A DNA stretch of 9,634 nt from DASTDY01 sp035457345 (GCA_035457345.1 DATIBT010000005.1:1-9634); one strand, 5' to 3'. Positions 1 through 6,463 are shown, numbered from the stretch's first letter. Notes: a model not told the origin generated them from the letters alone. Numbers and translations: made by a program.

Positions 1-603
1 AACCAACAACGCGCTAATGAGGAGGCCGCCAACAATCCGCAAACTAAGCACCACCATAACGGCAGCCAGCGCTGCCAAAGTGTAATTGAGCAGCCCGACA
101 CGATAACCGGCGACGCGCGCGCCGTCTTCGTCGAATGCAATATGCAACAAGGCACGGTAGTTTACGGCCAGCACAACCAAAATAATGACCGCAGCGACCA
201 AAAGTGTCAGCACATCGCTCCAGCTGGTCGTTACAATACTGCCGAACAAATAACTCGTAAAATCAGTGCGGCCCGGTGACAGGGTGGCAAGCACCACTGC
301 CAGTGCCAAGCCCGCGCTCATAACAATGGCCAGGCTCGTCTCGCCCGATATCCGCCGCCGTTGGCGCAGCCACTCAAGGAGCAAAGCGCCCCCGGCTGTC
401 ACTGGAATTGCTGCAGCAATAGGCGCAACACCCAGCAGCAAACCGGCGCCTACCCCCGCCAGGCTTACGTGCGCCAAGCTTTCTGCGATCAAAGAATAGC
501 GCCGGGCCACCATAAATGCTCCTAGTACTGGTATGACAAGCGCCACCAACAATCCAGCCACAAAGGCGCGGACCATAAAGTCATAGGTGAATATATCAAG
601 CAT
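1..603 (-). CDS. znuB: Metal (zinc/manganese) ABC transporter permease, partial
   Basis: This is the membrane permease of an ABC-3 family (ZnuB/TroC/AdcB-type) importer that passes a divalent metal ion through the cytoplasmic membrane. Reverse translation from the ATG at 601-603 gives 201 residues running off the left edge in frame, against about 260-290 for the family, so the C-terminus is missing. Visible are several long hydrophobic segments, the family-like stretch AHVSLAGVGAGLLLGV near residues 46-61, and SLRIVGGLLISALLV at the truncated end, which resembles the conserved 'VVGxLLVSALL' region. Its ATG lies inside the end of the ATPase gene: ATGCTTGA holds this start and the ATPase stop, so translation is probably coupled, and no good ribosome site is seen. 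The family is clear; the metal is inferred from the binding protein. The symbol is by family only; TroC/AdcB-like naming is equally possible. Confidence 0.88.
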   Translation of the reverse strand, partial: MLDIFTYDFMVRAFVAGLLVALVIPVLGAFMVARRYSLIAESLAHVSLAGVGAGLLLGVAPIAAAIPVTAGGALLLEWLRQRRRISGETSLAIVMSAGLALAVVLATLSPGRTDFTSYLFGSIVTTSWSDVLTLLVAAVIILVVLAVNYRALLHIAFDEDGARVAGYRVGLLNYTLAALAAVMVVLSLRIVGGLLISALLV

Positions 604-1366
604 GGGCCGCCCCGTGTTTATGGTGCAGTATGCGGTGTTGAGCAGCGTAGAATTTGGGTAAATACTCGTCAGCTTCAAAGTGTTCAACAGACCCATCGTA
701 TAAAATGCCGCCATTTACACAGATGACTCGAGTTACCAGTTGCAGCACAACCTCAATATCGTGCGAGACCATAACAAGCGTCATACCTTTGGACTGCAAG
801 CGGCGTAATATATCATAGAACTCTTTTTGCGAACGCTCATCTATACCAGTGGTGGGTTCGTCGAGGATAAGCAAGTCCGGCTCGCCCGCAAGCGCCTTGG
901 CAATAAGAACGCGCTGCTGCTGGCCTCCGGACAAGTGCGTAAATGGTTTGGCGGCCATATCTGCCATGCCGACTTCGGCCAGCGCCTGATGCGCATTGGT
1001 TGCCGAGCCAAGGCTTACCACCTCTAAGACGCTCACGGGCACTTGACTGTTATGAACCGCTGCGCGCTGCGGAATATAGCCAATCTTTTTAGTCGCCACG
1101 CGGACGTCCCCGCTTGCCGGCTGTTGCAACCCTAGCAGTACCCGCAGGAGAGTGGTTTTGCCCGCACCATTGGGGCCGATCAGGCCAATGAATTCCCCGG
1201 CATGCACGCAAAACGACACGCCTTTCACTACTGTCTGCCCGCCGAGTATAACCGTTGCGCCGTCTACGTCTACCAAGACTTTACTGGCATGAGAGGGCTG
1301 TTCTAAGCGCGGCGAGGTTTTGCCGCTGGACGCTGATGTAGTCGGTGCCTTTTTGCTGCTCTTCAT
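596..1366 (-). CDS. znuC: Metal (zinc/manganese) ABC transporter ATP-binding protein
   Basis: This is the cytoplasmic ATPase that powers the metal importer. The 256 residues show Walker A GPNGAGKTT (64-72), Q-loop Gln100, signature LSGGQ (145-149), Walker B LLILDEP (165-171) and the switch His202, so it should be catalytically complete. Length fits the family, but the first 28 or so residues are a Ser/Lys/Thr-rich extension ahead of the usual first strand. The C-terminus is His-rich (His244, 248, 249, 251, 255), a plausible metal-handling tail. The start at 1366 is supported by GAAGGA six bases upstream. It makes the gene overlap the end of the binding-protein gene by 86 bases in another frame; a later TTG at residue 31 would remove most of the overlap but has less support. 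The gene lies between the binding-protein and permease genes of one operon. Confidence 0.9.
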   Translation of the reverse strand: MKSSKKAPTTSASSGKTSPRLEQPSHASKVLVDVDGATVILGGQTVVKGVSFCVHAGEFIGLIGPNGAGKTTLLRVLLGLQQPASGDVRVATKKIGYIPQRAAVHNSQVPVSVLEVVSLGSATNAHQALAEVGMADMAAKPFTHLSGGQQQRVLIAKALAGEPDLLILDEPTTGIDERSQKEFYDILRRLQSKGMTLVMVSHDIEVVLQLVTRVICVNGGILYDGSVEHFEADEYLPKFYAAQHRILHHKHGAAHA

Positions 1367-2162
1367 TGGTTATTCCTTCGATTGTATCGAACACTGCGGT
1401 CTGTGCGCCAGTTTCGGCGGCAAGCGTCTCGGCAAGCTTGGTGCTGACTAGGCTTTCAAAGAATACGTAGCCGATGCTTTCTTTTTTAATAAGGTCGCTG
1501 AGCTCTGCCAGCTTTGCCGGGCTGGGCTCTTGTTCGGGGCTCAGGCCCGCAATGGGTACTACTTTTAGATTATACCGCGCGCCAAAATACGCAAAAGCAT
1601 TGTGCGATGTTATAACAGTATGCTGCTGACAATTACGCAACCCGGCAGTAATATCAGCGTGCAGCTTCTCTAATTTGGCATTGTAGGCCGCTGCTTGCTG
1701 GGTGTAATATTGGGCGTTGACAGGATCGGCTTTACCAAGACCATCGCGGATATTATTGACTGTTTTTTGAGCCATGACCGGGTCTAGCCAATAATGCGGG
1801 TCGTCGCCTTTTAGTTCCAGACCAGCTCCACCCATAACCGCCTGGCCTTTGTATTCAGGCAGAAACTTTTGCACCCAAGACTCCATGGTTGCACCGTTAT
1901 AGATGAATACCCCTGACTTCTGAGCGCCAACTAACTGGCGCGGCGTTGGCTCATACTCATGCGGCTCGGTACCTGCCGGCGTTATGTTCGTAACATCTAT
2001 TTTGTTGCCACCGACTTGCTTCGCGAAATCGTACAAAGGGTAAAAGGTAGCAGTGACTTGCATGCGAGTGTTAGGGCTGGTCGTACGAGTCGCCGCTAGC
2101 ACAAATGCACCCGCCAAAATAATTAAAATGGCAATTGCCACGATCAATCGTTTCTTGTTCAT
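1281..2162 (-). CDS. znuA: Metal ABC transporter substrate-binding protein (ZnuA-like)
   Basis: This is a cluster A-I (ZnuA/TroA/AdcA-type) binding protein that captures Zn2+ or Mn2+ outside the membrane and hands it to the permease. The 293 residues begin with a basic, hydrophobic signal or anchor (about 3-24) with no lipobox cysteine, so it may remain attached by an uncleaved helix. The expected ligands are visible: His68 in TEPHEYEPTP, His123 in DPHYWLDP, His187 in SHNAF and Asp259 in VFDTIEG. The His-rich loop found before the second ligand in many ZnuA proteins is absent. Three His plus one Asp is compatible with zinc or manganese, so zinc is a leaning, not a proof. Its only two cysteines (178 and 292) could form a disulfide. 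It is the first gene of the operon; no Zur-type regulator gene lies in the window. Confidence 0.9.
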   Translation of the reverse strand: MNKKRLIVAIAILIILAGAFVLAATRTTSPNTRMQVTATFYPLYDFAKQVGGNKIDVTNITPAGTEPHEYEPTPRQLVGAQKSGVFIYNGATMESWVQKFLPEYKGQAVMGGAGLELKGDDPHYWLDPVMAQKTVNNIRDGLGKADPVNAQYYTQQAAAYNAKLEKLHADITAGLRNCQQHTVITSHNAFAYFGARYNLKVVPIAGLSPEQEPSPAKLAELSDLIKKESIGYVFFESLVSTKLAETLAAETGAQTAVFDTIEGITNEEQQKGTDYISVQRQNLAALRTALSCQ

Positions 2163-2187
2163 GACACGATAGTAGCCCGCCCCACAA

Positions 2188-2203
2188 CATTAATGCAAAT
2201 TTG
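2188..2203. promoter_or_regulatory. Tandem 8-bp palindromes between divergent genes
   Basis: Two perfect 8-bp palindromes, CATTAATG (2188-2195) and CAAATTTG (2196-2203), lie side by side 26 bases upstream of the binding-protein start and about 30 bases upstream of the lyase -10 box. They sit where a regulator could act on either divergent unit. I do not recognise them as a Zur or Fur consensus. Short A+T-rich palindromes also arise by chance, so this is only a candidate operator. Confidence 0.25.
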
Positions 2204-2229
2204 TCGCAAAAAATAAATAAATTGCTACA

Positions 2230-2238
2230 TGCTATAAT
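2230..2238 (+). promoter_or_regulatory. Extended -10 promoter of the lyase gene
   Basis: TGCTATAAT at 2230-2238 is a perfect -10 hexamer (2233-2238) preceded by the TGn extension, which can replace a -35 box. At the 17-base spacing only AAATA-type sequence is found, so no convincing -35 exists. Transcription should begin near 2245 and reach the lyase ATG at 2288 through a leader of about 43 bases. Confidence 0.65.
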
Positions 2239-2245
2239 ACTGCCC

Positions 2246-2266
2246 GGCTGCCATCGACGAGCAGCC
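2246..2266 (+). other. Hairpin in the 5' leader of the lyase mRNA
   Basis: GGCTGC (2246-2251) and GCAGCC (2261-2266) form a perfect 6-bp G+C-rich stem with a 9-base loop right after the predicted transcription start and about 10 bases before the ribosome site. It could stabilise the mRNA or affect translation. The same GGCTGC/GCAGCC arms form the inner part of the hairpin after the gene (3572-3602). The stem is read from sequence; its role is unknown. Confidence 0.45.
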
Positions 2267-2287
2267 AACCGACACGAGAGGACGGCT

Positions 2288-3556
2288 ATGGGCTCCCCCC
2301 GTAAACGTCGCATGGCGACAATGGTCGCCTTGCTAGTACCGGCACTGCTGGTTCTACCGGGGTGCAACGGCGGCGACAAGCCGGAAGACAAACACTTCCA
2401 GGCCACCGCGCTGGCAGCTCCGCCAGAGCTGGGTACGCTCTTCACCATGGAGACCGCTGGCCCACAGCTCACCTGGCAGTTGGCGCATGCCAAGAACGAA
2501 CAGGTACAGCGCGAGGTCGCGACGCTTCTGCACACAGCCGACGAAGCCCTGACTGCGCCGGTGCATGACATCACCAGTAAGGAGCAAACGCCGCCCAGCG
2601 GTGACAAGCACGACTACTACAGCTGGTCGGACTACTACCACCCGGATCCCAAAAATCCGGAGGGTCCATACATCCGCAAAGATGGCGAACGCGTCCCCGA
2701 CCTGGACAGCCTGCCCGATAAAAAGCAACTCCGGGCTATGCTGTCCAACGTCACCACGCTCAGCCTGGCCTACTACGTCACGGGGCGCCAGCCCTACGCC
2801 GACAAGGTGGCCGAGCATCTGAAGTCGTGGTTCCTGAACCCCAAGACGAGGATGCTGCCCCGGCTCAAGTTCGCGCAGTTCGTGCGCAACCGCGATACGG
2901 CCGATACCGGGGGCAAGGGCATCATCGACGCCTTCAATATGCCACAGGCATTGGACGCCGCGCGGCTGATTCTGCCATCCAAGGCGCTCACCGCCAAGGA
3001 CAACACTGAGCTGGCCAAGTGGTTCAATGCCTATCTGGACTGGCTGACCACAAGCGAGCAGGGAAAGGAAGAGGCCGCCTACGGCAACAACCGCACCACC
3101 TGGTACACCGCGCAGGTCATTGCGCTGGCCGGTCAGCTCGACCGCCAGAATGTGGCCGTGGAGTACATCGAGCGCGCCAAAACCGTCATCAACGAGCAGG
3201 TGGACAAGGACGGCAAGCAAGGGGGCGAACTGAGCCGAACCAACAGTTGGGACTACAGCGCTTCCAACGCCTACGCGCTCACACGCATGGCGCTGGCGGC
3301 CAAACCGCTGGGCACCGACCTGTTCCAGTTCACGGCGCAGGGCGGTGGCAGCATCCGCATGGCGCTGGCGTACATTGCGCCGGTGGCCAAGGGTGACGAC
3401 TGGCCGGGCGACAACAAGCACAGCGTCGAACCCAAGTTAGCCCAACCCGCAATTCGGATCGGTGCATACGCGTACCAAGACGACGACATGCGCGAGGGTG
3501 ACAGCAAAACACCACCTCAGCCTTGGGCGCTTGCCGCCTTCCCAGTCAAGCACTAA
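2288..3556 (+). CDS. Alginate-lyase-family lipoprotein (PL5-like)
   Basis: This is a secreted, lipid-anchored protein of the alginate lyase fold (alpha/alpha toroid; Pfam Alginate_lyase), a family that cleaves uronate polysaccharides by beta-elimination. The ATG at 2288 is chosen because GAGAGGA (2276-2282) precedes it and a classical lipoprotein signal follows (basic PRKRR, hydrophobic core, lipobox LPGC with Cys26); a TTG at 2201 lies before the promoter. The 422 residues show SDYYHPDP (114-121), GPYIRKDGE (126-134), LSLAYYVTG (158-166), SWFLNPKTRM (180-189), GNNRTTWY (266-273) and ELSRTNSWDY (314-323). The family's catalytic Asn-His pair (NNH) here reads Asn-Arg: Arg269, codon CGC at 3092-3094. 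Activity may be lost or changed, or the base may be an error. G+C is high (37 of 60 at 2881-2940). The exact substrate is not predictable. Confidence 0.85.
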   Translation: MGSPRKRRMATMVALLVPALLVLPGCNGGDKPEDKHFQATALAAPPELGTLFTMETAGPQLTWQLAHAKNEQVQREVATLLHTADEALTAPVHDITSKEQTPPSGDKHDYYSWSDYYHPDPKNPEGPYIRKDGERVPDLDSLPDKKQLRAMLSNVTTLSLAYYVTGRQPYADKVAEHLKSWFLNPKTRMLPRLKFAQFVRNRDTADTGGKGIIDAFNMPQALDAARLILPSKALTAKDNTELAKWFNAYLDWLTTSEQGKEEAAYGNNRTTWYTAQVIALAGQLDRQNVAVEYIERAKTVINEQVDKDGKQGGELSRTNSWDYSASNAYALTRMALAAKPLGTDLFQFTAQGGGSIRMALAYIAPVAKGDDWPGDNKHSVEPKLAQPAIRIGAYAYQDDDMREGDSKTPPQPWALAAFPVKH

Positions 3557-3571
3557 CCTCGCGTGTCGGAA

Positions 3572-3602
3572 TGACCGGGGCTGCTGCGCGCAGCCTCGGT
3601 CA
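3572..3602. terminator. Long hairpin between convergent genes (no U-tract)
   Basis: TGACCGGGGCTGC (3572-3584) pairs with GCAGCCTCGGTCA (3590-3602) around a 5-base TGCGC loop: 13 bp with a single G-U pair. It starts 16 bases after the lyase stop and holds the stop codon of the convergent peptidase-fusion gene (3600-3602) in its right arm. Neither strand has a run of T after the stem, so it is not a textbook intrinsic terminator. It may act as a shared weak or factor-assisted terminator, or protect the 3' ends of both messages. Confidence 0.5.
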
Positions 3603-4787
3603 TCCGCCAACTTGCACGCGCCAATCCGCGGCGGAATTTGTATCGATTGCCGGATCGTTGCGCAAAATATCCTTACGAGTCGTTATGCCTTGTATTGCCG
3701 GATTTAAATAAGTGGTGTCAGTCCCCCAACTGATCGCATCAACGACATTTCCGGCTTTATCCTTCAGTACTAGATAGTCGCCTTTGACGAGCAGCTTGCC
3801 AGATGGGCCAGAGTGAACATCGAAGAACTTATTTTTAGCGTACAGCGGCGTTGGACCGCGGAAGCCAAATACCAGGCCCGAGCTACTCTCCAGGCGCCAC
3901 CCTTCTAGGTCAGGAACAGTGCCGCGGTTGGGGTTGTACAGATACGTGATAGGCTGGAAGCTCACATCAGCGTCTGGGGCGCCAGGAAAGTTGACCCGCC
4001 AAATCAGGACCTTAGGCGTTGGTGCCACGGCGGTAATGGAATTGTTTGTGAGCGTTGCGCTCCCCGTAATGGCCGCCTGTGTCGTACCTACTGTCGCCGC
4101 CATGAGTACACCCACCATAAATACACCTAGCCCATCGAGCACACGGGGACGGATTTTTTTGGAAGCCGGTTTCGCGGCGACAGACTGGGGCGCAGGCACT
4201 GCAACTGCTGGCGCGGCTTCGGCAGCTGCTACGGCAAATGCCGGCTGCGGCTTAGGCTCGGCCTTCTCTTGTTTTTCTAATTCAAGCTTGAGCAACCGTT
4301 TCACCAGCAGTCTCACCTCGTAAATGAACAGTATCGCGGCCGGCAAATACACGAACAGTGCCAAACCAAGTGGCGAACGAATAAAGTCAGGGATGTGCCC
4401 GGCACCGGGAATAACAGAGGTAACTTTGCCCACCACTTGCAATTCGCTCACTGGCGCCGGGTCTTTGCCATTGTTTGCGTCACCCTTGGTTACAAACTGC
4501 GTCGGACCGCCTTGCACAGGTTTAACCTCGACAATGCGGTGCGTCACAAACTGGTCGTCCAATGCCTTGCTCTTGAAGGTAATGACGTCCCCGGCCTTAA
4601 GCTCAGAGCCAGGAACGCTGTGTACAATCACGAGTGCACCTGGATTGATGGCGGGCACCATACTACCGGTCAACACCGATAACGCCCGCCACCCGGTGAA
4701 TGGCAAGCTAAAGGCAAGGATGGTCAGGGCAACCACGCCAAATAGCGTGAACCCTATGCCGACCGCGACGCCTTTTAGCTTGCCCAT
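3600..4787 (-). CDS. SipW-type signal peptidase fused to a SipW-class signal sequence and lamin-tail-like domain
   Basis: A 395-residue multidomain membrane protein. Residues 1-165 are an ER/SipW-type type I signal peptidase: a first membrane helix (about 8-30), catalytic Ser42 in TGSMVPAINPG, base His83 in VTHRIVEV (the Ser-His version, not bacterial Ser-Lys), the GDAN box (102-105) and a second helix (about 139-164). An Ala/Pro/Lys-rich linker (165-212) leads to a third hydrophobic stretch (216-236) ending in TQAAITGSATLT, nearly the same as the signal-cleavage region of the adjacent TasA-like protein. Residues 257-391 resemble a lamin-tail domain (YLYNPNRG, LEGWRLES, KGDYLVLKDKAGNVVDAISWG). 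The ribosome site AGGGGGAG overlaps the stop of the TasA-like gene, so the two are coupled. The peptidase probably processes its neighbour and perhaps itself, releasing the C-terminal domain. The peptidase call is strong and the lamin-tail call moderate. Confidence 0.82.
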   Translation of the reverse strand: MGKLKGVAVGIGFTLFGVVALTILAFSLPFTGWRALSVLTGSMVPAINPGALVIVHSVPGSELKAGDVITFKSKALDDQFVTHRIVEVKPVQGGPTQFVTKGDANNGKDPAPVSELQVVGKVTSVIPGAGHIPDFIRSPLGLALFVYLPAAILFIYEVRLLVKRLLKLELEKQEKAEPKPQPAFAVAAAEAAPAVAVPAPQSVAAKPASKKIRPRVLDGLGVFMVGVLMAATVGTTQAAITGSATLTNNSITAVAPTPKVLIWRVNFPGAPDADVSFQPITYLYNPNRGTVPDLEGWRLESSSGLVFGFRGPTPLYAKNKFFDVHSGPSGKLLVKGDYLVLKDKAGNVVDAISWGTDTTYLNPAIQGITTRKDILRNDPAIDTNSAADWRVQVGG

Positions 4788-4795
4788 AACTCCCC

Positions 4796-5368
4796 CTATT
4801 CTACAGCAGTGCCAGTGAAGGTTAGGTTGAAGTTGCTAAAGCTAGCGCTGCTGCCTGTTACTGCATCAGCATCAGCCTTAACCTGTACGTCGAAACTGTT
4901 AGTTGCCCCGGCGAGCAATTTGTCCGCACCACTTACGCCTGGCAGGTTGTTAAATAGTGTCGCAAAGTTATCAAGAGTCGCCTCGACAGATGGATTACCA
5001 GCCACCGTAGTGTTGGTGATTTTAACGTGCACCTTGCTTGGATCGTATGTTCCTGCACTGACGCCCCCGTCAGCCGTTACTGCAATCTTGAGGTTGCCAG
5101 TTCCGTCGTTCTTCAGACTGAATGTTTGCGCCGCGCTGTACGCCGCAGCGCCTGGAACCAAACCGGTAAATTGTAGACCAGCTTCACTTGCCGTGGGCAC
5201 AGAACCTGCGTCTGGGCCATCAACAAGCAAACTGCCCGTTACACTTGCAAGTGTGTTGCCTGTTAAGGTTGCCGAACTGGTAATTGCGGCATACGTCACA
5301 CCGCCAACCAACACGCTGAGCGCTCCAAGCACAACGCTGGCACGCATAATAATCGCACTTTTCTTCAT
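4796..5368 (-). CDS. TasA/camelysin-like secreted protein with SipW-class signal
   Basis: A 190-residue exported protein that looks like a TasA/CalY (camelysin)-family fibre or surface protein, the usual client of SipW peptidases. The N-terminus is KK-basic, then a hydrophobic core (about 7-23), then GGVTYAAITSSATLTGN, with likely cleavage after Ala27. The mature part has the family's NDGTGNLKIAV beta-strand region (87-97) and the FATLFNNLPG region (135-144), is rich in Thr/Ser/Ala/Gly, and has no cysteine. It is the first gene of a two-gene unit with the signal peptidase fusion, eight bases apart. The ATG at 5368 has GGAGG seven bases upstream and a well-formed promoter. The expected role is an extracellular filament or adhesin on the cell surface. 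TasA-like fold membership is inferred from the signal, size and partner; fibre formation is not shown by sequence. Confidence 0.75.
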   Translation of the reverse strand: MKKSAIIMRASVVLGALSVLVGGVTYAAITSSATLTGNTLASVTGSLLVDGPDAGSVPTASEAGLQFTGLVPGAAAYSAAQTFSLKNDGTGNLKIAVTADGGVSAGTYDPSKVHVKITNTTVAGNPSVEATLDNFATLFNNLPGVSGADKLLAGATNSFDVQVKADADAVTGSSASFSNFNLTFTGTAVE

Positions 5369-5402
5369 TTCCCACCCTCCATTATGTTTATGTTAACTAT
5401 AC

Positions 5403-5431
5403 ATTGTAAAAAGCACATGCGTCTATGTGAA
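5403..5431 (-). promoter_or_regulatory. Sigma-70-type promoter of the TasA-like/peptidase operon
   Basis: On the minus strand, TTCACA (5431-5426, five of six matches to TTGACA) and TACAAT (5408-5403, five of six matches to TATAAT) are separated by exactly 17 bases. Transcription would start near 5396, leaving a leader of about 28 bases before the ATG at 5368. The promoter lies between the GH5 gene and the TasA-like gene, so the surface-protein pair can be expressed independently of GH5. Confidence 0.65.
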
Positions 5432-5440
5432 ATTTCTCAT
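5425..5440. promoter_or_regulatory. Imperfect palindrome overlapping the -35 box
   Basis: ATGTGAAATTTCTCAT (5425-5440) is a 16-base inverted repeat with seven of eight symmetric pairs, centred on GAAATTTC. It covers the -35 box of the promoter for the TasA-like gene, a typical position for a repressor site. No regulator gene is nearby and the motif is not one I recognise, so the call rests on symmetry and position only. Confidence 0.35.
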
Positions 5441-5445
5441 TTTTT

Positions 5446-6411
5446 CTAGATGAGGAGCGAACGATTTGTCAACCAACTCCAGTCGTCGGGGTTCTCTTTT
5501 TTATATGTCCAATAGAATTGTCCGGCGGCTTGCGCGAATGCTGCGAGCTGCGCCTTAGCGTACGCCTGTTTTTGCGCTGCGCTAAAGCTGCCGTGTAATG
5601 CCATGCTCCATTCGCCCACAATGACTTGGTGGGTTTGTTGCATGGCGGCAATCATTTCTGCCCAGCCTGCTGCTTTTTGGAGGTGTTCATCGAATGACAG
5701 CCGCCTGTCTTCTTCGCTGAAACATTGATATAGATGGGTGTCGATGACCACATTCGGCTTGTCGTTTAAAATATCGGCCCATATCGTGGGGCGAAACGAA
5801 TCGTGTAGCACAACGGCAACCGATTCGGGCGCGTATTTGCGAATACACCCATACGCCCGTTCGTAAAAATCAGCAAGAACCTCTTTAGGAATATCCCATT
5901 TGGGTTCATTAAGTACCTCTATGCCCCACAAATTTGGCGCATTGCCGTAGCGTTTGGCGAGCCGCTCAAGCACAGCGAGCGTTTTTGTAATGTTACCAGG
6001 ATCAGTCCAACATACCTCGCCAATACTGCCGCTGTGATCCCAGCCGTTTTGCGAACCGGGCGCAGCATGTAAGTCTATGAGCACTTGGATACTGTACCTA
6101 GCTGCAGTCACGACCGCCCGGTCCAAGTGGCTAAGCCCGCCCACAAGTGGCGCTTCATTGCCAAAAATGCCGTAACTGACTGGAATCCGGAGCGCATTTA
6201 TGCCGCTTCTGGCAAGCAATTGAATATCTTGTTCGGTTATAAACGAGGTGCGATACGCTTCAAGCGTATGCCGCTTCTGGCGGCCTAATTGCTCGCACAG
6301 GCTGTATTCATCTTCTGCAGTCATACCGGCAAAAAGACGAGGCGCCAGCCACTTTTCTAGCACCAACCAACCGCCCACATTGACACCCCTAAGCTTTTGC
6401 GTCATCACCAT
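5446..6411 (-). CDS. GH5 family glycoside hydrolase, exo-beta-1,3-glucanase-like
   Basis: A 321-residue glycoside hydrolase family 5 enzyme that resembles the exo-1,3-beta-glucanase group (GH5_9). It opens with KLRGVNVGGWLVLEKW (about 6-21) and carries LRIPVSYGIF (about 74-83), DLHAAPGSQNGWDHSG (113-128), the acid/base Glu169 in VLNEP, DTHLYQ (224-229) and the nucleophile Glu267 in VGEW. The catalytic set is complete, so an active retaining beta-glucosidase or glucanase is expected. No signal peptide or membrane helix is visible, so it probably acts in the cytoplasm, perhaps on imported beta-glucan oligomers. The start is uncertain: ATG 6411 or ATG 6405 (319 residues), neither with a Shine-Dalgarno site. 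TATGAT at 6426-6421 lies nine bases before the first ATG, so the message may be almost leaderless. A reading frame back to 6693 only overlaps the divergent gene and lacks family similarity. Confidence 0.85.
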   Translation of the reverse strand: MVMTQKLRGVNVGGWLVLEKWLAPRLFAGMTAEDEYSLCEQLGRQKRHTLEAYRTSFITEQDIQLLARSGINALRIPVSYGIFGNEAPLVGGLSHLDRAVVTAARYSIQVLIDLHAAPGSQNGWDHSGSIGEVCWTDPGNITKTLAVLERLAKRYGNAPNLWGIEVLNEPKWDIPKEVLADFYERAYGCIRKYAPESVAVVLHDSFRPTIWADILNDKPNVVIDTHLYQCFSEEDRRLSFDEHLQKAAGWAEMIAAMQQTHQVIVGEWSMALHGSFSAAQKQAYAKAQLAAFAQAAGQFYWTYKKENPDDWSWLTNRSLLI

Positions 6412-6439
6412 ATACGAGCTATCATAACAAGGAAAACGT

Positions 6440-6457
6440 AAGCCTAGCTTAAGGCTT
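6440..6457. promoter_or_regulatory. 18-bp inverted repeat in the divergent intergenic region
   Basis: AAGCCT (6440-6445) and AGGCTT (6452-6457) form a perfect 6-bp inverted repeat with a 6-base spacer, between the GH5 gene and the flavin module. It covers the place where a -35 box would lie for the TATACT at 6464-6469, and no good -35 box is present there. An activator or repressor site controlling one or both divergent genes is plausible. This is inferred from symmetry and position. Confidence 0.4.
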
Positions 6458-6463
6458 GGTCTA

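Noticed and set aside
2201..2287. Longer lyase start at the TTG at 2201
   Set aside because: It lies upstream of the predicted transcription start, lacks a ribosome site, and would bury the lipoprotein signal that begins at 2288.
2354..3421. A 355-codon open frame on the minus strand inside the lyase gene
   Set aside because: It is the antisense shadow of a G+C-rich gene; the plus-strand protein has clear family motifs and this frame has no recognisable domain and no promoter or ribosome site.
596..3602. Alternative genetic code with UGA as glycine
   Set aside because: UGA ends the ATPase at the expected family length and the peptidase fusion inside the convergent hairpin, so the standard bacterial code fits.
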